A stretch of DNA of 64,000 nucleotides from Methylotenera_A sp031381645 (GCA_031381645.1 JANMYB010000082.1:8261-72260), one strand, 5' to 3'. Positions 16,545 through 26,147 are shown, numbered from the stretch's first letter. Made by a program: numbers and translations. The notes: generated by a model from the letters alone, not told the origin.

Positions 16545-18160
16545 AATTAAACAAACAAGTGTGGGTGATTATTGCCATTATCCTAGCAGGCATTGCAGCT
16601 GCAGGCTTAATTTTAAAAACAGAAAAACCTGTGATGGATGAGCATGGCGAACATGCAGAGGAAGTTGGTAAACATAAAGATGAATATGCTGAAGAGGCTG
16701 ATATTGTGATGCCACCTAAACATGGTGAGGCTGGGCACAATCACGAAAAAGACCATCAAATGCCAGCACAAAAAATACAAAAAGATAGCGAAAATGGACA
16801 CAACCATGCAGCCATGGTGACTGAAAGCGTGAAGGGGCCACATGGCGGCAAGTTGTTTACCGATGGTGATTATGCAGTAGAAGTGACGATTTTTGAGCAA
16901 AATCAACCACCCCAGTTTAGACTTTACACTTACCTAAACGGCAAACCATTAGCAGCCAAAGATTCTGCTATTCAATTAAATCTGTCGCGACTTGGCCGCG
17001 ATAAAGAAGCTTTTACATTTACGCCTGAGAACGATTATTTAACCTCAAAAATAACGGTGAGTGAGCCGCATTCATTCAAAGTGGATATTGATGCAACGCA
17101 TGCAGGTAAAACACACGAATTCGCCTATGACCAAATAGAGGCCAGAGTAACTCTCACCAATGAGCAGCTTAAACATAATGCAATTGAGGTGTTAACCGCT
17201 GCGTCTGCCAATATTCAAACCAATTTGCGCTTAATTGGTGAAATTAAATTAAATGCAGATAGGGCTGTGCAGGTTTTGCCGCGCATGAGTGGCATTATAG
17301 AAAGCGTTGCAGCTAATGTAGGTGATAAAGTAAAACGCGGCCAAACCTTGGCGGTGGTTTCAAGTTTAGAAGTAGCTGCGAATCGTGGAGATTTATCTGC
17401 CGCACAACAACGTCTGAATCTTGCTAAAACAACTTTAGCGCGTGAGGAAAACTTGTGGCATGAAAAAATCTCTGCCGAACAAGATTATCTTGCCGCTAAA
17501 AATGATTTGCAGTTAGCACAAATTGAATTAGCGCAGCAGCAGCAAAAATTGTCAAGCATGGGGGTTAGTGGCGGTAGTGGTTCGCGCTATACGTTGAAAG
17601 CCCCGATTGATGGCGTCATTACACGCAAAAATGTGGCTGCTGGGCAAGTATTAGAGTTGACGCAAATGATGTTTGAAGTGGCTGATTTAAAGACGGTATG
17701 GGCTGAAATGAGTATTCCCATTAAAGATTTAGGCTTAGTAAAAACAGGGCAAAAGGTCACCGTGCGTGCGTCTGCCTTTGAGCAAAGTACAGCGGGGACG
17801 ATTACTTATATTGCGCCACTGGTGGCCGAGCAAAGTCGCACTGCGGTCGCGCGCGTGGTATTAACAAATGAAAAATCCAATTGGTTAGTTGGTCTGCCCG
17901 TGAATATTGACTTAGTGGCAGATGAGGTGAATGTACCACTTGCGGTTTCAGTGGAGGCGATACAAAGCTTGCAATATGGTGATGTGGTATTTGGCCGTTA
18001 TGGTGATGCTTTTGAAGCGCGACCAGTAACGTTGGGCCGTCGTGATAGTAAGTATGTGGAAGTGCTCTCTGGTTTGAACGAAGGCGAACAATATGCGGCG
18101 GGCAATAGTTTCGTCGTCAAAGCCGAGCTAGGTAAGGCAGGAGCCAGCCATGACCACTAG
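16541..18160 (+). CDS. czcB: Heavy-metal efflux periplasmic adaptor (CzcB-like) with His-rich N-terminus
   Basis: The 539-residue membrane-fusion protein of the pump. One N-terminal membrane anchor (VIIAIILAGIAAAGLIL) precedes a region rich in His, Glu and Asp (HGEHAEEVGKHKDEYAEE, HGEAGHNHEKDH) that probably binds Zn or related metals. Next come a CzcB N-terminal domain (GPHGGKLFTDGDYAVEV), lipoyl/barrel-sandwich halves (VLPRMSGIIESVAANVGDKV; APIDGVITRKNVAAGQVL) and a helical hairpin between them. The metal-binding N-terminal extension is typical of CzcB rather than CusB. It overlaps czcA by 11 bp. Confidence 0.94.
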   Translation: MKLNKQVWVIIAIILAGIAAAGLILKTEKPVMDEHGEHAEEVGKHKDEYAEEADIVMPPKHGEAGHNHEKDHQMPAQKIQKDSENGHNHAAMVTESVKGPHGGKLFTDGDYAVEVTIFEQNQPPQFRLYTYLNGKPLAAKDSAIQLNLSRLGRDKEAFTFTPENDYLTSKITVSEPHSFKVDIDATHAGKTHEFAYDQIEARVTLTNEQLKHNAIEVLTAASANIQTNLRLIGEIKLNADRAVQVLPRMSGIIESVAANVGDKVKRGQTLAVVSSLEVAANRGDLSAAQQRLNLAKTTLAREENLWHEKISAEQDYLAAKNDLQLAQIELAQQQQKLSSMGVSGGSGSRYTLKAPIDGVITRKNVAAGQVLELTQMMFEVADLKTVWAEMSIPIKDLGLVKTGQKVTVRASAFEQSTAGTITYIAPLVAEQSRTAVARVVLTNEKSNWLVGLPVNIDLVADEVNVPLAVSVEAIQSLQYGDVVFGRYGDAFEARPVTLGRRDSKYVEVLSGLNEGEQYAAGNSFVVKAELGKAGASHDH

Positions 18161-21100
18161 ACTGGATAATGAACCTAAAGGTTTTTTTGAAAAGTTAATC
18201 CAATTTTCTATAAATCAGCGTTGGCTAGTGATGTTGATTAGTTTGGGTGTGGCCATCCTAGGTATTGTGAGTTATCAACAGTTGCCAATTGATGCTGTAC
18301 CCGATATTACCAACGTACAAGTGCAAATCAACTCGGTGGCACCCGGTTACTCACCCTTAGAAACTGAGCAGCGCATTACTTACCCTGTAGAAACGGCGAT
18401 GGCTGGACTGCCAGATTTAGAAGAAACGCGTTCAATTTCGCGTTATGGTTTATCGCAAGTGACGGTGGTGTTTAAAGAAGGCACCAATATTTATTTTGCG
18501 CGCCAGCTTGTTGCTGAACGTATTGCGCAGGTAAAAGAAAAGTTACCAGCAGGCATCGTCCCTGAAATGGGGCCGACTGCCACTGGTCTGGGCGAGATTT
18601 TTATGTGGACGGTATCTGCCAAGCCAGGCGCGCTGAAGCCAGATGGCACGCCATACACTGCAATGGATTTGCGTGAAGTGCAAGATTGGATTATTAAGCC
18701 ACAATTGCGCAATGTACCTGGTGTAACAGAAATCAATACCGTCGGCGGCTATAGTAAGCAGTATCAAATTGCGCCTAATAGTGAAGCTTTAGTGAGTTAC
18801 GGTTTGACGCTAACCGATGTAGTGCATGCGCTAGAGCGTAATACTAGCAACGTGGGGGCGGGTTATATCGAAAAATCTGGTGAGCAGTATTTAATTCGCG
18901 TACCAGGTCAACTAGTGGCAAGTAGTGTGAATTCAACTCAAATACTCACAGATTTGAGTAATATTGTAGTTGATACCCGTAACGCTACGCCTATTCGCGT
19001 TCAAGATGTGGCGAGTGTTTCTATTGGTAGCGATTTACGCACAGGCGCTGCCACCATGAATGGCGAAGAAGTTGTACTAGGTACGGTATTCATGCTGATG
19101 GGCGAAAATAGCCGTGAAGTTTCTCAAGCTGTTGCAACTAGGCTGGCTGAAGTGAATAAAACACTACCAGCGGGCATTACTGCCAATGTGGTTTACGACC
19201 GTACTATTTTGATTGATAAAGCCATTAATACCGTTAAAAAGAATTTAATCGAAGGTGCATTGTTGGTCATCGCAATATTGTTTATATTTTTAGGCAATAT
19301 ACGCGCCGCCATTATCACCATGTGCGTGATTCCGTTGGCGATGTTAATGACGTTTACCGGCATGGTGTCTAATAAAATTAGTGCCAATTTAATGAGTTTA
19401 GGCGCATTGGATTTTGGCATCATTATCGATGGTGCGGTGGTGATTGTAGAAAATGCGATGCGCCGTCTTGCGCACAGCCAAAATATGGTTGGGCGTAATT
19501 TAATGCGTTCTGAGCGATTTGCCGAAGTGTTCTCCGCTGCCCGCGAGGCAAGGCGACCGCTGATTTATGGCCAACTGATTATTATGGCGGTGTATTTGCC
19601 TATTTTTGCGCTTACTGGCGTTGAAGGCAAAATGTTCCACCCCATGGCGTTTACTGTGGTAATTGCGTTAATCGCGGCAATGATTATTTCGGTGACTTTT
19701 ATCCCCGCTGCCATCGCACTTTTTGTCACGGGGCGTGTGGAAGAAAAAGAAAATACGGTGATGCGAGTGGCAAAAAAAATCTACACGCCTGTATTAGATT
19801 GGACTCTGATCAATAAAGCGGTGGTGCTAACCCTTGCTGTAACGACCGTGCTGCTAAGCGGCTTACTGCTTACGCGTATGGGCAGTGAGTTTGTGCCTAG
19901 TTTAGATGAAGGCGATATTGCCTTGCATGCATTGCGCATTCCGGGCACTAGCTTAAGTCAAGCAGTGACCATGCAGCAAGAGCTGGAAAAAACCATCAAA
20001 ACTTTCCCGCAAGTGGAAAAGATATATGCAAAGCTGGGTACAGCAGAGATTGCGACTGACCCCATGCCGCCTAGTGTGGCAGACACTTTTTTAATTTTAA
20101 AACCAAGATCTGCATGGCCAGACCCAAGCTTAACCAAAAACGGTTTAATTACACAAATGCAAGCAGCTGTTGCCAAAGTACCAGGCAACAATTATGAATT
20201 TACCCAGCCAATACAAATGCGCTTTAATGAACTGATATCTGGTGTACGCAGCGACGTGGCAGTAAAAGTGTTTGGCGATGATTTAGCAGCGATGACTGAA
20301 ACTGCTGAAGCTATTTCAAATGTACTAGAAAAAACCCAAGGTAGTGCTGATGTGAAAGTCGAGCAGACGACTGGTTTACCTGTGTTAACCGTGAATATCG
20401 ACCGTGAAAAAATTGCACGCTTAGGCGTGAATATGGAAGACATTCAAACTGCGGTGAGTATCGCCATGAATGGCGCACACGCTGGTGCAGTTTATGATGG
20501 CGATAGGCGTTTTGATATTGTGGTGCGTTTAGATGAAGCGCAACGGCTAGACACTGCTATGTTAGAGCGCTTGCCGATTAAACTAAATGTCAACAATACA
20601 GCCACCTATATGCGCTTAAATGAGCTGGCTAGTTTAGATATTGCACAAGGTGCTAACCAATTTAGTCGCGCCAATGGTAAGCGTAATGTGGTGGTGACGG
20701 CCAACGTGCGTAACCGCGATATCGGCTCGTTTGTGGCGGAGGCAAAAGCGAGTATTGCCACAGACGTAAAAATACCTGCAGGCAATTGGCTAGAATGGGG
20801 GGGCACATTTAAGCAATTGCAGTCTGCCGCGGATCGCTTAAAAATCGTTATACCGCTAGCCTTGTTAATTGTCTTTATGCTGCTATACGCAGTGTTTAAT
20901 AACTTTAGAGATGGTTTAATTGTGTTTAGTGGCATTCCATTTGCGCTTACGGGTGGCATCACCGCGCTTTGGCTTACAGGCATTCCACTTTCCATCTCGG
21001 CAGGTGTCGGCTTTATTGCGCTATCGGGTGTGGCGGTGCTAAACGGTTTGGTGATGATTACCTTCATCAATAATCTACGTGCAGATGGCGCTGCAGTTGT

Positions 21101-21332
21101 TAATGCTGTGCGCGAAGGCGCACTAACAAGATTGCGCCCAATTTTGATGACTGCGTTAGTCGCTTCATTCGGATTTATCCCAATGGCGATAGCCACAGGA
21201 GTAGGCGCAGAGGTGCAGCGACCGCTCGCCACGGTGGTCATTGGCGGCGTGTTGTCATCTACACTACTCACGTTGCTAGTGCTACCGCTACTTTATTTAA
21301 TGGTACATCAAACCAGAAAACCTTTAAATTAA
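18150..21332 (+). CDS. czcA: Heavy-metal RND efflux pump, CzcA-like (HME class)
   Basis: The inner-membrane proton-driven transporter, 1060 residues with twelve predicted membrane helices and two large periplasmic loops. The HME diagnostic in the fourth helix reads DFGIIIDGAVVIVEN, the pattern of divalent-cation (Co/Zn/Cd, HME1) pumps rather than Cu/Ag pumps. Another conserved block is VAPGYSPLETEQRITYPVE. Start ATG 18150 with CAGGAG about 9 nt upstream. No two-component or MerR/ArsR regulator lies next to this operon. Only 21 bp separate it from the convergent rng gene. Confidence 0.96.
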   Translation: MTTRLDNEPKGFFEKLIQFSINQRWLVMLISLGVAILGIVSYQQLPIDAVPDITNVQVQINSVAPGYSPLETEQRITYPVETAMAGLPDLEETRSISRYGLSQVTVVFKEGTNIYFARQLVAERIAQVKEKLPAGIVPEMGPTATGLGEIFMWTVSAKPGALKPDGTPYTAMDLREVQDWIIKPQLRNVPGVTEINTVGGYSKQYQIAPNSEALVSYGLTLTDVVHALERNTSNVGAGYIEKSGEQYLIRVPGQLVASSVNSTQILTDLSNIVVDTRNATPIRVQDVASVSIGSDLRTGAATMNGEEVVLGTVFMLMGENSREVSQAVATRLAEVNKTLPAGITANVVYDRTILIDKAINTVKKNLIEGALLVIAILFIFLGNIRAAIITMCVIPLAMLMTFTGMVSNKISANLMSLGALDFGIIIDGAVVIVENAMRRLAHSQNMVGRNLMRSERFAEVFSAAREARRPLIYGQLIIMAVYLPIFALTGVEGKMFHPMAFTVVIALIAAMIISVTFIPAAIALFVTGRVEEKENTVMRVAKKIYTPVLDWTLINKAVVLTLAVTTVLLSGLLLTRMGSEFVPSLDEGDIALHALRIPGTSLSQAVTMQQELEKTIKTFPQVEKIYAKLGTAEIATDPMPPSVADTFLILKPRSAWPDPSLTKNGLITQMQAAVAKVPGNNYEFTQPIQMRFNELISGVRSDVAVKVFGDDLAAMTETAEAISNVLEKTQGSADVKVEQTTGLPVLTVNIDREKIARLGVNMEDIQTAVSIAMNGAHAGAVYDGDRRFDIVVRLDEAQRLDTAMLERLPIKLNVNNTATYMRLNELASLDIAQGANQFSRANGKRNVVVTANVRNRDIGSFVAEAKASIATDVKIPAGNWLEWGGTFKQLQSAADRLKIVIPLALLIVFMLLYAVFNNFRDGLIVFSGIPFALTGGITALWLTGIPLSISAGVGFIALSGVAVLNGLVMITFINNLRADGAAVVNAVREGALTRLRPILMTALVASFGFIPMAIATGVGAEVQRPLATVVIGGVLSSTLLTLLVLPLLYLMVHQTRKPLN

Positions 21333-21353
21333 GACATTAAAATCCGAACGGAC

Positions 21354-22814
21354 TTATATCCACACAATGTCAAAAGCTTCACGCGCATACTGGTTGTCTA
21401 CCTGCAACGTGACGCGTTTGTTGATAAAGTCAGATAAATTCGCCAGACTTTGCGATTCTTCATCTAACAGCAAATCAATCACGCCAGTGGATGCAATTAC
21501 TTTAAACTCTTTGGCATTAAATTGTTTTGATTCGCGCAATAGCTCCCGCATAATCTCGTAGCAAATCGTCTGCGCGGTTTTATGTTCGCCGCGCCCATCG
21601 CACACTTCACAGGTTTCACACAGCAAGTGCGCAAGGCTTTCGCGCGTGCGTTTACGGGTCATTTCCACTAGGCCTAATGACGTAAAACCGTTAATACCAG
21701 TGCGCGCACGGTCAACATCCACCGCCTTTTTCAGCTCATCCAGCACTGTTTCGCGCTGTGCATCTTCATCCATATCGATAAAATCGATGATGATAATGCC
21801 GCCCAAATTTCTCAGTCGCAATTGTCGCGCAATGCACTGCGCGGCTTCTAGGTTGGTTTTGAAAATGGTATCGGATAAATTTTTACCACTGACAAAACTT
21901 CCCGTATTCACATCCACAGTGGTTAGCGCCTCGGTTTGGTCAAAAATCAAATAGCCACCCGAAGTCAGCTCTACCTTGCGAGACAAAGCACGTTCGATTT
22001 CTTTTTCAATATTATAAAAATCGAAAATTGGTCGCTCGCCTTGATAATGGTAAAGCGGCTTTACCGCCTTTGCCACGTAAAGCTCAGCAAATTCTTTTAG
22101 CTGCTCATAAGTCGCCTTAGAATCTACGCGGATACTCACTGTAGCATCATTCACTACATCTCTTAACATTCTTCTAGGCAAACTTAAATCGTAAAAAACC
22201 AATGAGCGTTCATCTGCATTTTTACTGTCCACCTGAATTTTTGCCCACACTTTTTGCAAATATTCGATATCGGCCAGCAACTCAGCATCACTCGCGGTTT
22301 CACTCATAGTGCGAATAATAAAACCACCTATTCGCTTCTCTGGCAACAGCCCCAGCAGGCGGTTGCGCAGCATTTCACGCTCTTCTTCATCCTCAATGCG
22401 TTGCGATACGCCAATATGATCTTGGTGCGGTAAAAATACTAAAAATCGCCCTGCAATGCTGATTTCAGTGGTCAGACGCGCGCCCTTGGTGCTAATCGGC
22501 TCTTTAATTACCTGCACAATGATGGACTGACCTTCGTGCAAGACTTCTTGAATCGGCCTTGCTGTCTGCGGTTCGCCTTCAATATGGCATTCCATAATAT
22601 CCGCCGCGTGCAGAAAAGCCGCACGCTGCAAGCCAATTTCTACAAATGCCGATTGCATGCCTGGTAGCACACGACACACTTTGCCACGATAAATATTACC
22701 GACAATACCCAGTGATGAGCTACGCTCGATGTGTAGCTCTTGCGCGACGCCGTGCTCCAGCACCGCGACGCGCGTCTCTTGCGGCGTGACGTTAATTAAT
22801 ATCTCTTGTCCCAA
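21354..22814 (-). CDS. rng: Ribonuclease G
   Basis: Endoribonuclease of the RNase E/G family, acting in 16S rRNA 5' maturation and mRNA decay. The 486 residues include an S1-like domain near the N-terminus (GIVGNIYRGKVCRVLPGMQS), the DNase I-like catalytic site (LTTVDVNTGSF and IIIIDFIDMDED with metal-binding Asp residues) and the Zn-link ETCEVCDGRG that joins dimers. It lacks the long C-terminal scaffold of RNase E. It lies 10 bp after maf on the same strand, the conserved maf-rng (cafA) pairing. Confidence 0.97.
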   Translation of the reverse strand: MGQEILINVTPQETRVAVLEHGVAQELHIERSSSLGIVGNIYRGKVCRVLPGMQSAFVEIGLQRAAFLHAADIMECHIEGEPQTARPIQEVLHEGQSIIVQVIKEPISTKGARLTTEISIAGRFLVFLPHQDHIGVSQRIEDEEEREMLRNRLLGLLPEKRIGGFIIRTMSETASDAELLADIEYLQKVWAKIQVDSKNADERSLVFYDLSLPRRMLRDVVNDATVSIRVDSKATYEQLKEFAELYVAKAVKPLYHYQGERPIFDFYNIEKEIERALSRKVELTSGGYLIFDQTEALTTVDVNTGSFVSGKNLSDTIFKTNLEAAQCIARQLRLRNLGGIIIIDFIDMDEDAQRETVLDELKKAVDVDRARTGINGFTSLGLVEMTRKRTRESLAHLLCETCEVCDGRGEHKTAQTICYEIMRELLRESKQFNAKEFKVIASTGVIDLLLDEESQSLANLSDFINKRVTLQVDNQYAREAFDIVWI

Positions 22815-22824
22815 ATCTACTATC

Positions 22825-23403
22825 CTAATTTTTGGCTATTCTATCTAAAAGCTGCGCAGTTTCATGCACAGGCAAACCCATCACACCCGTGTAACTGCCT
22901 TCAATTTTCTTAATCCAATTACCCGCTAAACCTTGTATGGCATAGCTTCCAGCTTTATCTTTTGGCTCGCCCGTGGCGATATAATCGCTTATCATAGCAT
23001 CGGTAAGCGACATCATCGTTACTTGTGTGGTATTTAATGCACACTCAATTTTGCCATTAAACGCAACCGCAATGGCGGTGTGCACTTGGTGCGTGCTGCC
23101 GGATAATTTTTTTAGCATCTTTAATGCATCTGCGTCATTTTCTGGCTTGCCTAAAATTTCGTCGCCTAAAACTACTGTGGTATCTGCTGCCAAAATGGGC
23201 AAGTTAGCATGTTTACCTGCTAATTTTTTGACAATCGCCAGCGCTTTTTGCTCAGCCAAACGCAACACATACTCAGTCGACAATTCATTAGCATGTGCCT
23301 GCTCATCAATATCGGCAGGCATTACAAGGCAGTCTATTTGCATTTGTTTTAATAGCGCAACGCGCCGTGGACTTTGCGAAGCTAAAATTATTTTTCTGAA
23401 CAT
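22825..23403 (-). CDS. maf: Maf family nucleoside triphosphate pyrophosphatase
   Basis: A 192-residue house-cleaning pyrophosphatase that hydrolyses non-canonical nucleotides such as dTTP/UTP derivatives. The motifs SQSPRRVALLKQM at the start, AADTTVVLGDEILGKP and GSYAIQGLAGNWI (catalytic region and substrate pocket) are clear. Encoded upstream of rng. Divergent from the Nudix gene across a gap of about 110 bp. Confidence 0.95.
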   Translation of the reverse strand: MFRKIILASQSPRRVALLKQMQIDCLVMPADIDEQAHANELSTEYVLRLAEQKALAIVKKLAGKHANLPILAADTTVVLGDEILGKPENDADALKMLKKLSGSTHQVHTAIAVAFNGKIECALNTTQVTMMSLTDAMISDYIATGEPKDKAGSYAIQGLAGNWIKKIEGSYTGVMGLPVHETAQLLDRIAKN

Positions 23404-23514
23404 GGCACTACTTTAATGGACTAATTGATAATAGCCAATTGTTTCCGCAATACTTTGTTTATCAATTTACGGCTTAGCGGTAAAATGGTTGAAATTTAAA
23501 AAAAGAACTTCTCA

Positions 23515-23967
23515 GTGAAAAAAACACAATTCAAACCTAATACCACCGTCGCAGCAATTATCGAGCAAAATGGTAAATTTTTGCTGGTGGAAGAACAAAC
23601 TGATCGCGGCAACCGCTACAACCAACCTGCTGGTCATTTAGAAGATGGTGAAACCTTGATTCAGGCGGTGATTCGCGAAACCATGGAAGAATCTGCCTAC
23701 GCATTTATACCCGAATATTTGTTGGGCGTTTATCACTGGAAGCATCCGCACAACGACACCACTTATTTACGTTTTGCCTTTGTTGGCAAAGTTGGTTTGC
23801 ATTATCCCATGCAAGAATTGGACGACGGCATTGTGCAAGCAGTGTGGATGGACATAAACGAAATACGCGACAAAGCGGGTCTTATGCGTAGCGAGCAAGT
23901 ATTAAGTTGTATTGAAGATTATTTAGCAGGTAAGCGCTATCCATTGCAAGTGATTACTAACTTATGA
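23515..23967 (+). CDS. nudJ: Nudix hydrolase, NudJ-like
   Basis: A 150-residue Nudix hydrolase. The Nudix box runs from GHLEDGETLIQAVIRETMEE into the following residues. NudJ of E. coli is a thiamin-pyrophosphate/nucleotide phosphatase that precedes mnmA, and the same order is found here with a 4-bp overlap (ATGA). The start is GTG at 23515; the upstream AAAGAACTT is a weak ribosome site. Confidence 0.93.
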   Translation: MKKTQFKPNTTVAAIIEQNGKFLLVEEQTDRGNRYNQPAGHLEDGETLIQAVIRETMEESAYAFIPEYLLGVYHWKHPHNDTTYLRFAFVGKVGLHYPMQELDDGIVQAVWMDINEIRDKAGLMRSEQVLSCIEDYLAGKRYPLQVITNL

Positions 23968-25058
23968 GCAAACAAAAGGTTGTAGTTGGTCTCTCTGGCG
24001 GTGTGGATTCTAGCGTCACGGCAATGTTGCTGAAGCAACAAGGCTATGAAGTCATCGGCCTTTTCATGAAAAACTGGGAAGACGATGACGACGATGAATA
24101 TTGTTCATCCAAGCAAGATTTAATCGATGCAGTTTCAGTCGCCGATAAGCTTGATATTGAAATTGAAGCGGTGAATTTTAGCAAAGAATATAAAGACCGC
24201 GTGTTTGCCAATTTTTTAGAAGAATACCAAGCAGGTCGCACGCCGAACCCCGATATTTTATGCAATGCCGAGATTAAATTTAAAGCGTTTCTCGACCATG
24301 CCATGGGTTTGGGCGCAGATTTAATCGCCACTGGCCATTACGCACAAGTACGTGAAAACCCGTTGAAACCGGGTAGTTACCAATTGCTAAAAGCCGATGA
24401 CGGTAGCAAAGACCAAAGCTATTTTTTATATCGTTTAAATCAAACCCAGCTTAGTAAAACATTGTTTCCACTCGGCACCTATTTAAAACGCGAAGTGCGT
24501 GAAATGGCGCGCCAAGCAGGATTAATCAATGCCGAGAAAAAAGACTCTACTGGCATATGCTTCATTGGCGAACGGCCGTTTCAGGAATTTTTACAACGTT
24601 ATTTGCCCAAAAAACCAGGTGATATTAAAACCCCAGAAGGAAAAGTAGTCGGTCAGCACGAAGGCTTAATGTATTACACGTTGGGACAACGCCAAGGCTT
24701 AAAAATCGGCGGTAGCCGCGACAGCAATGGCGAGCCTTGGTTTGTCGCTGCCAAAGATATGCAAGCAAACGAGCTGATTGTCGTGCAAGGCCATGAACAT
24801 CCGCTGTTACTAAATGACGGCCTAAAAGCCAGCCAGCTTACATGGATTGATGACACAGACCCAAGAACCAACTGGGTATACGCGGCCAAAACGCGCTATC
24901 GCCAGCCTGATGCGCCTTGCGAAATTGATGCGCTAAATGTGTCTGAAGTTGACATAAAATTCGGCCAAAAACAGTGGGCAATCACCCCTGGTCAATCTGC
25001 TGTGGTGTACGAAAGCAATGTTTGCTTAGGCGGTGGCATTATCACCGCCGCCATCTAA
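23964..25058 (+). CDS. mnmA: tRNA 2-thiouridylase MnmA
   Basis: Inserts sulfur at U34 of tRNA-Lys/Glu/Gln. The PP-loop SGGVDSSVTAMLL binds ATP, and the two catalytic cysteines are in NPDILCNAEIKF and STGICFIGERPF. The 364 residues are normal in length and the C-terminus ends LGGGIITAAI. A near-identical second copy of the last eight codons and stop lies just downstream (25069-25096). Confidence 0.98.
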   Translation: MSKQKVVVGLSGGVDSSVTAMLLKQQGYEVIGLFMKNWEDDDDDEYCSSKQDLIDAVSVADKLDIEIEAVNFSKEYKDRVFANFLEEYQAGRTPNPDILCNAEIKFKAFLDHAMGLGADLIATGHYAQVRENPLKPGSYQLLKADDGSKDQSYFLYRLNQTQLSKTLFPLGTYLKREVREMARQAGLINAEKKDSTGICFIGERPFQEFLQRYLPKKPGDIKTPEGKVVGQHEGLMYYTLGQRQGLKIGGSRDSNGEPWFVAAKDMQANELIVVQGHEHPLLLNDGLKASQLTWIDDTDPRTNWVYAAKTRYRQPDAPCEIDALNVSEVDIKFGQKQWAITPGQSAVVYESNVCLGGGIITAAI

Positions 25059-25068
25059 ATCAAAAGTT

Positions 25069-25096
25069 CGGTGGCATTATTACCGCTGCAATCTAG
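25069..25096 (+). pseudogene. Vestigial duplicate of the mnmA 3' end
   Basis: This 28-bp stretch repeats the final 28 bp of mnmA (25031-25058) at 24 of 28 positions, including a stop codon. Read in the mnmA frame it encodes the same residues (GGIITAAI plus stop), and every difference is synonymous (ATC/ATT, GCC/GCT, GCC/GCA, TAA/TAG). It is not attached to any ORF. Confidence 0.8.
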
Positions 25097-25207
25097 CCAT
25101 TAAAAGCAGAGTCTAAGCCCGATTTAACCTTTTGTTTTAAAGATACAAACTGCCTCATTCACCCTAAAATTGTTTCAATAGAAAACTTTGGGTCAGATGG
25201 GCTAAAT

Positions 25208-25543
25208 ATGGCTTACGTATTTAAAAACGCACAAGGCAAAATTGTCGCTGCCAGCGCAGCAGAAAGCTTCGACAATGGCTGGGCTTTTGTCGATGACGAT
25301 AGCAAAGAGTATCTTGAGTTTTTAGAAGACACCTTGGCTGAAAGCGTCCCATTTCGCGAGAGTGACCTGCAAATGGCACGCGTAGTGGAAGATTTAATCT
25401 CTATGCTGATTGATAAAAACGTGATTCGCTTTACCGACTTCCCAGAAGCTGCCCAAAAACGCTTAAACGACAGGCAAAGCATGCGTAAAAGAACGCAACT
25501 TTCTAAGCTTGTAGATGACAGCGACGATATTATTTTTAACTAA
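25208..25543 (+). CDS. Conserved small protein, unknown function
   Basis: A 111-residue acidic, soluble protein without signal peptide or membrane helix. It opens MAYVFKNAQGKIVAAS and ends with Arg-rich and acidic segments (MRKRTQLSKLVDDSDDIIFN). Similar short proteins in betaproteobacteria are labelled 'tryptophan synthase subunit beta like', a name without functional support; I cannot assign a role. It is preceded by its own 110-bp non-coding gap and followed by a long perfect hairpin that likely terminates it. Confidence 0.85.
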   Translation: MAYVFKNAQGKIVAASAAESFDNGWAFVDDDSKEYLEFLEDTLAESVPFRESDLQMARVVEDLISMLIDKNVIRFTDFPEAAQKRLNDRQSMRKRTQLSKLVDDSDDIIFN

Positions 25544-25553
25544 ATAACCTAAA

Positions 25554-25602
25554 AATAGATGCTCTGAAAGCCAATATCCATGCGGCTTGCAGAGCATCTA
25601 TT
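25554..25602. repeat. Copy 2 of the CAATATCCATGCGG repeat, perfect hairpin
   Basis: A 13-bp perfect inverted repeat (25554-25566 with 25590-25602, AATAGATGCTCTG and its complement) encloses an inner AAGCC/GGCTT pair (25568-25572 with 25584-25588) and the core loop AATATCCATGC. It lies 10 bp after the stop of the preceding gene, where it could act as a terminator or mRNA-stabilising hairpin. Confidence 0.85.
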
Positions 25603-25665
25603 ATTTGTTATTTTAAGAGATATTTGGTTAATCTAAGTTACAAGTCGGGGGTAGCCCGACAGCTA

Positions 25666-26095
25666 GTTACTTTCTTTTAAGTGCTTAAAAAGAAAGTAAC
25701 CCAAGAAAACAGCACCCCGACATCACGGCCTATGGCTCCCTTGCGTTGCTCGACAAAATAAGCGGCTGCGCAACTCAACCTAGTAGCTCATACAAACCAT
25801 GAGCTACTGCGGGATTCAAACAGGTGCTCGCCTTCATCTTATTTTGTCTGCGCTACTCAGCGTGATGTAAGGGGAAAAGTCAAAAACAGTGGAATACGTA
25901 TGGTTTGGTTTTCAAACCCCCTTTGCCGCACCTTCAGCTTGAGCGGCAGATGCTAGGTGACGAGGACTGTTTGAGGATTGAAAATCCGAGTTCCGCAGTC
26001 ACCACGCAAATGCGGCGCTAAGACCGAAGGATAAAGCGGTAGCGGGGTGCTCTTTTATTTGGTTACTTTCTTTTGAGCAAGCAAAAGCAAAGTAA
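25666..26095. other. Hairpin-rich non-coding element (candidate structured RNA or interspersed repeat)
   Basis: No long ORF. Each end carries a similar hairpin: GTTACTTTCTTTT (25666-25678) with AAAAGAAAGTAAC (25688-25700), and GTTACTTTCTTTTG (26062-26075) with a near-complement ending GTAAC at 26095. Between them lie an outer pair AGCACCCCG (25711-25719) with CGGGGTGCT (26043-26051), GACAAAATAAG (25752-25762) with CTTATTTTGTC (25838-25848), AGTAGCTCAT (25782-25791) with ATGAGCTACT (25799-25808), TGCCGC (25924-25929) with GCGGCA (25943-25948), and GGTGAC (25956-25961) with GTCACC (25998-26003). I recall similar TTACTTTCTTTT-bounded non-coding sequences in other proteobacterial genomes but cannot name a family. 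Strand is not determined. Confidence 0.6.
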
Positions 26096-26147
26096 CTCGC
26101 TTAAAGGCGAAAAGAAACATTTAAGTTAGATGCTTAGCTTACTGTTT

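Noticed and set aside
20606..21271. 221-codon reverse-strand frame over czcA
   Set aside because: Antisense shadow of a conserved transporter.
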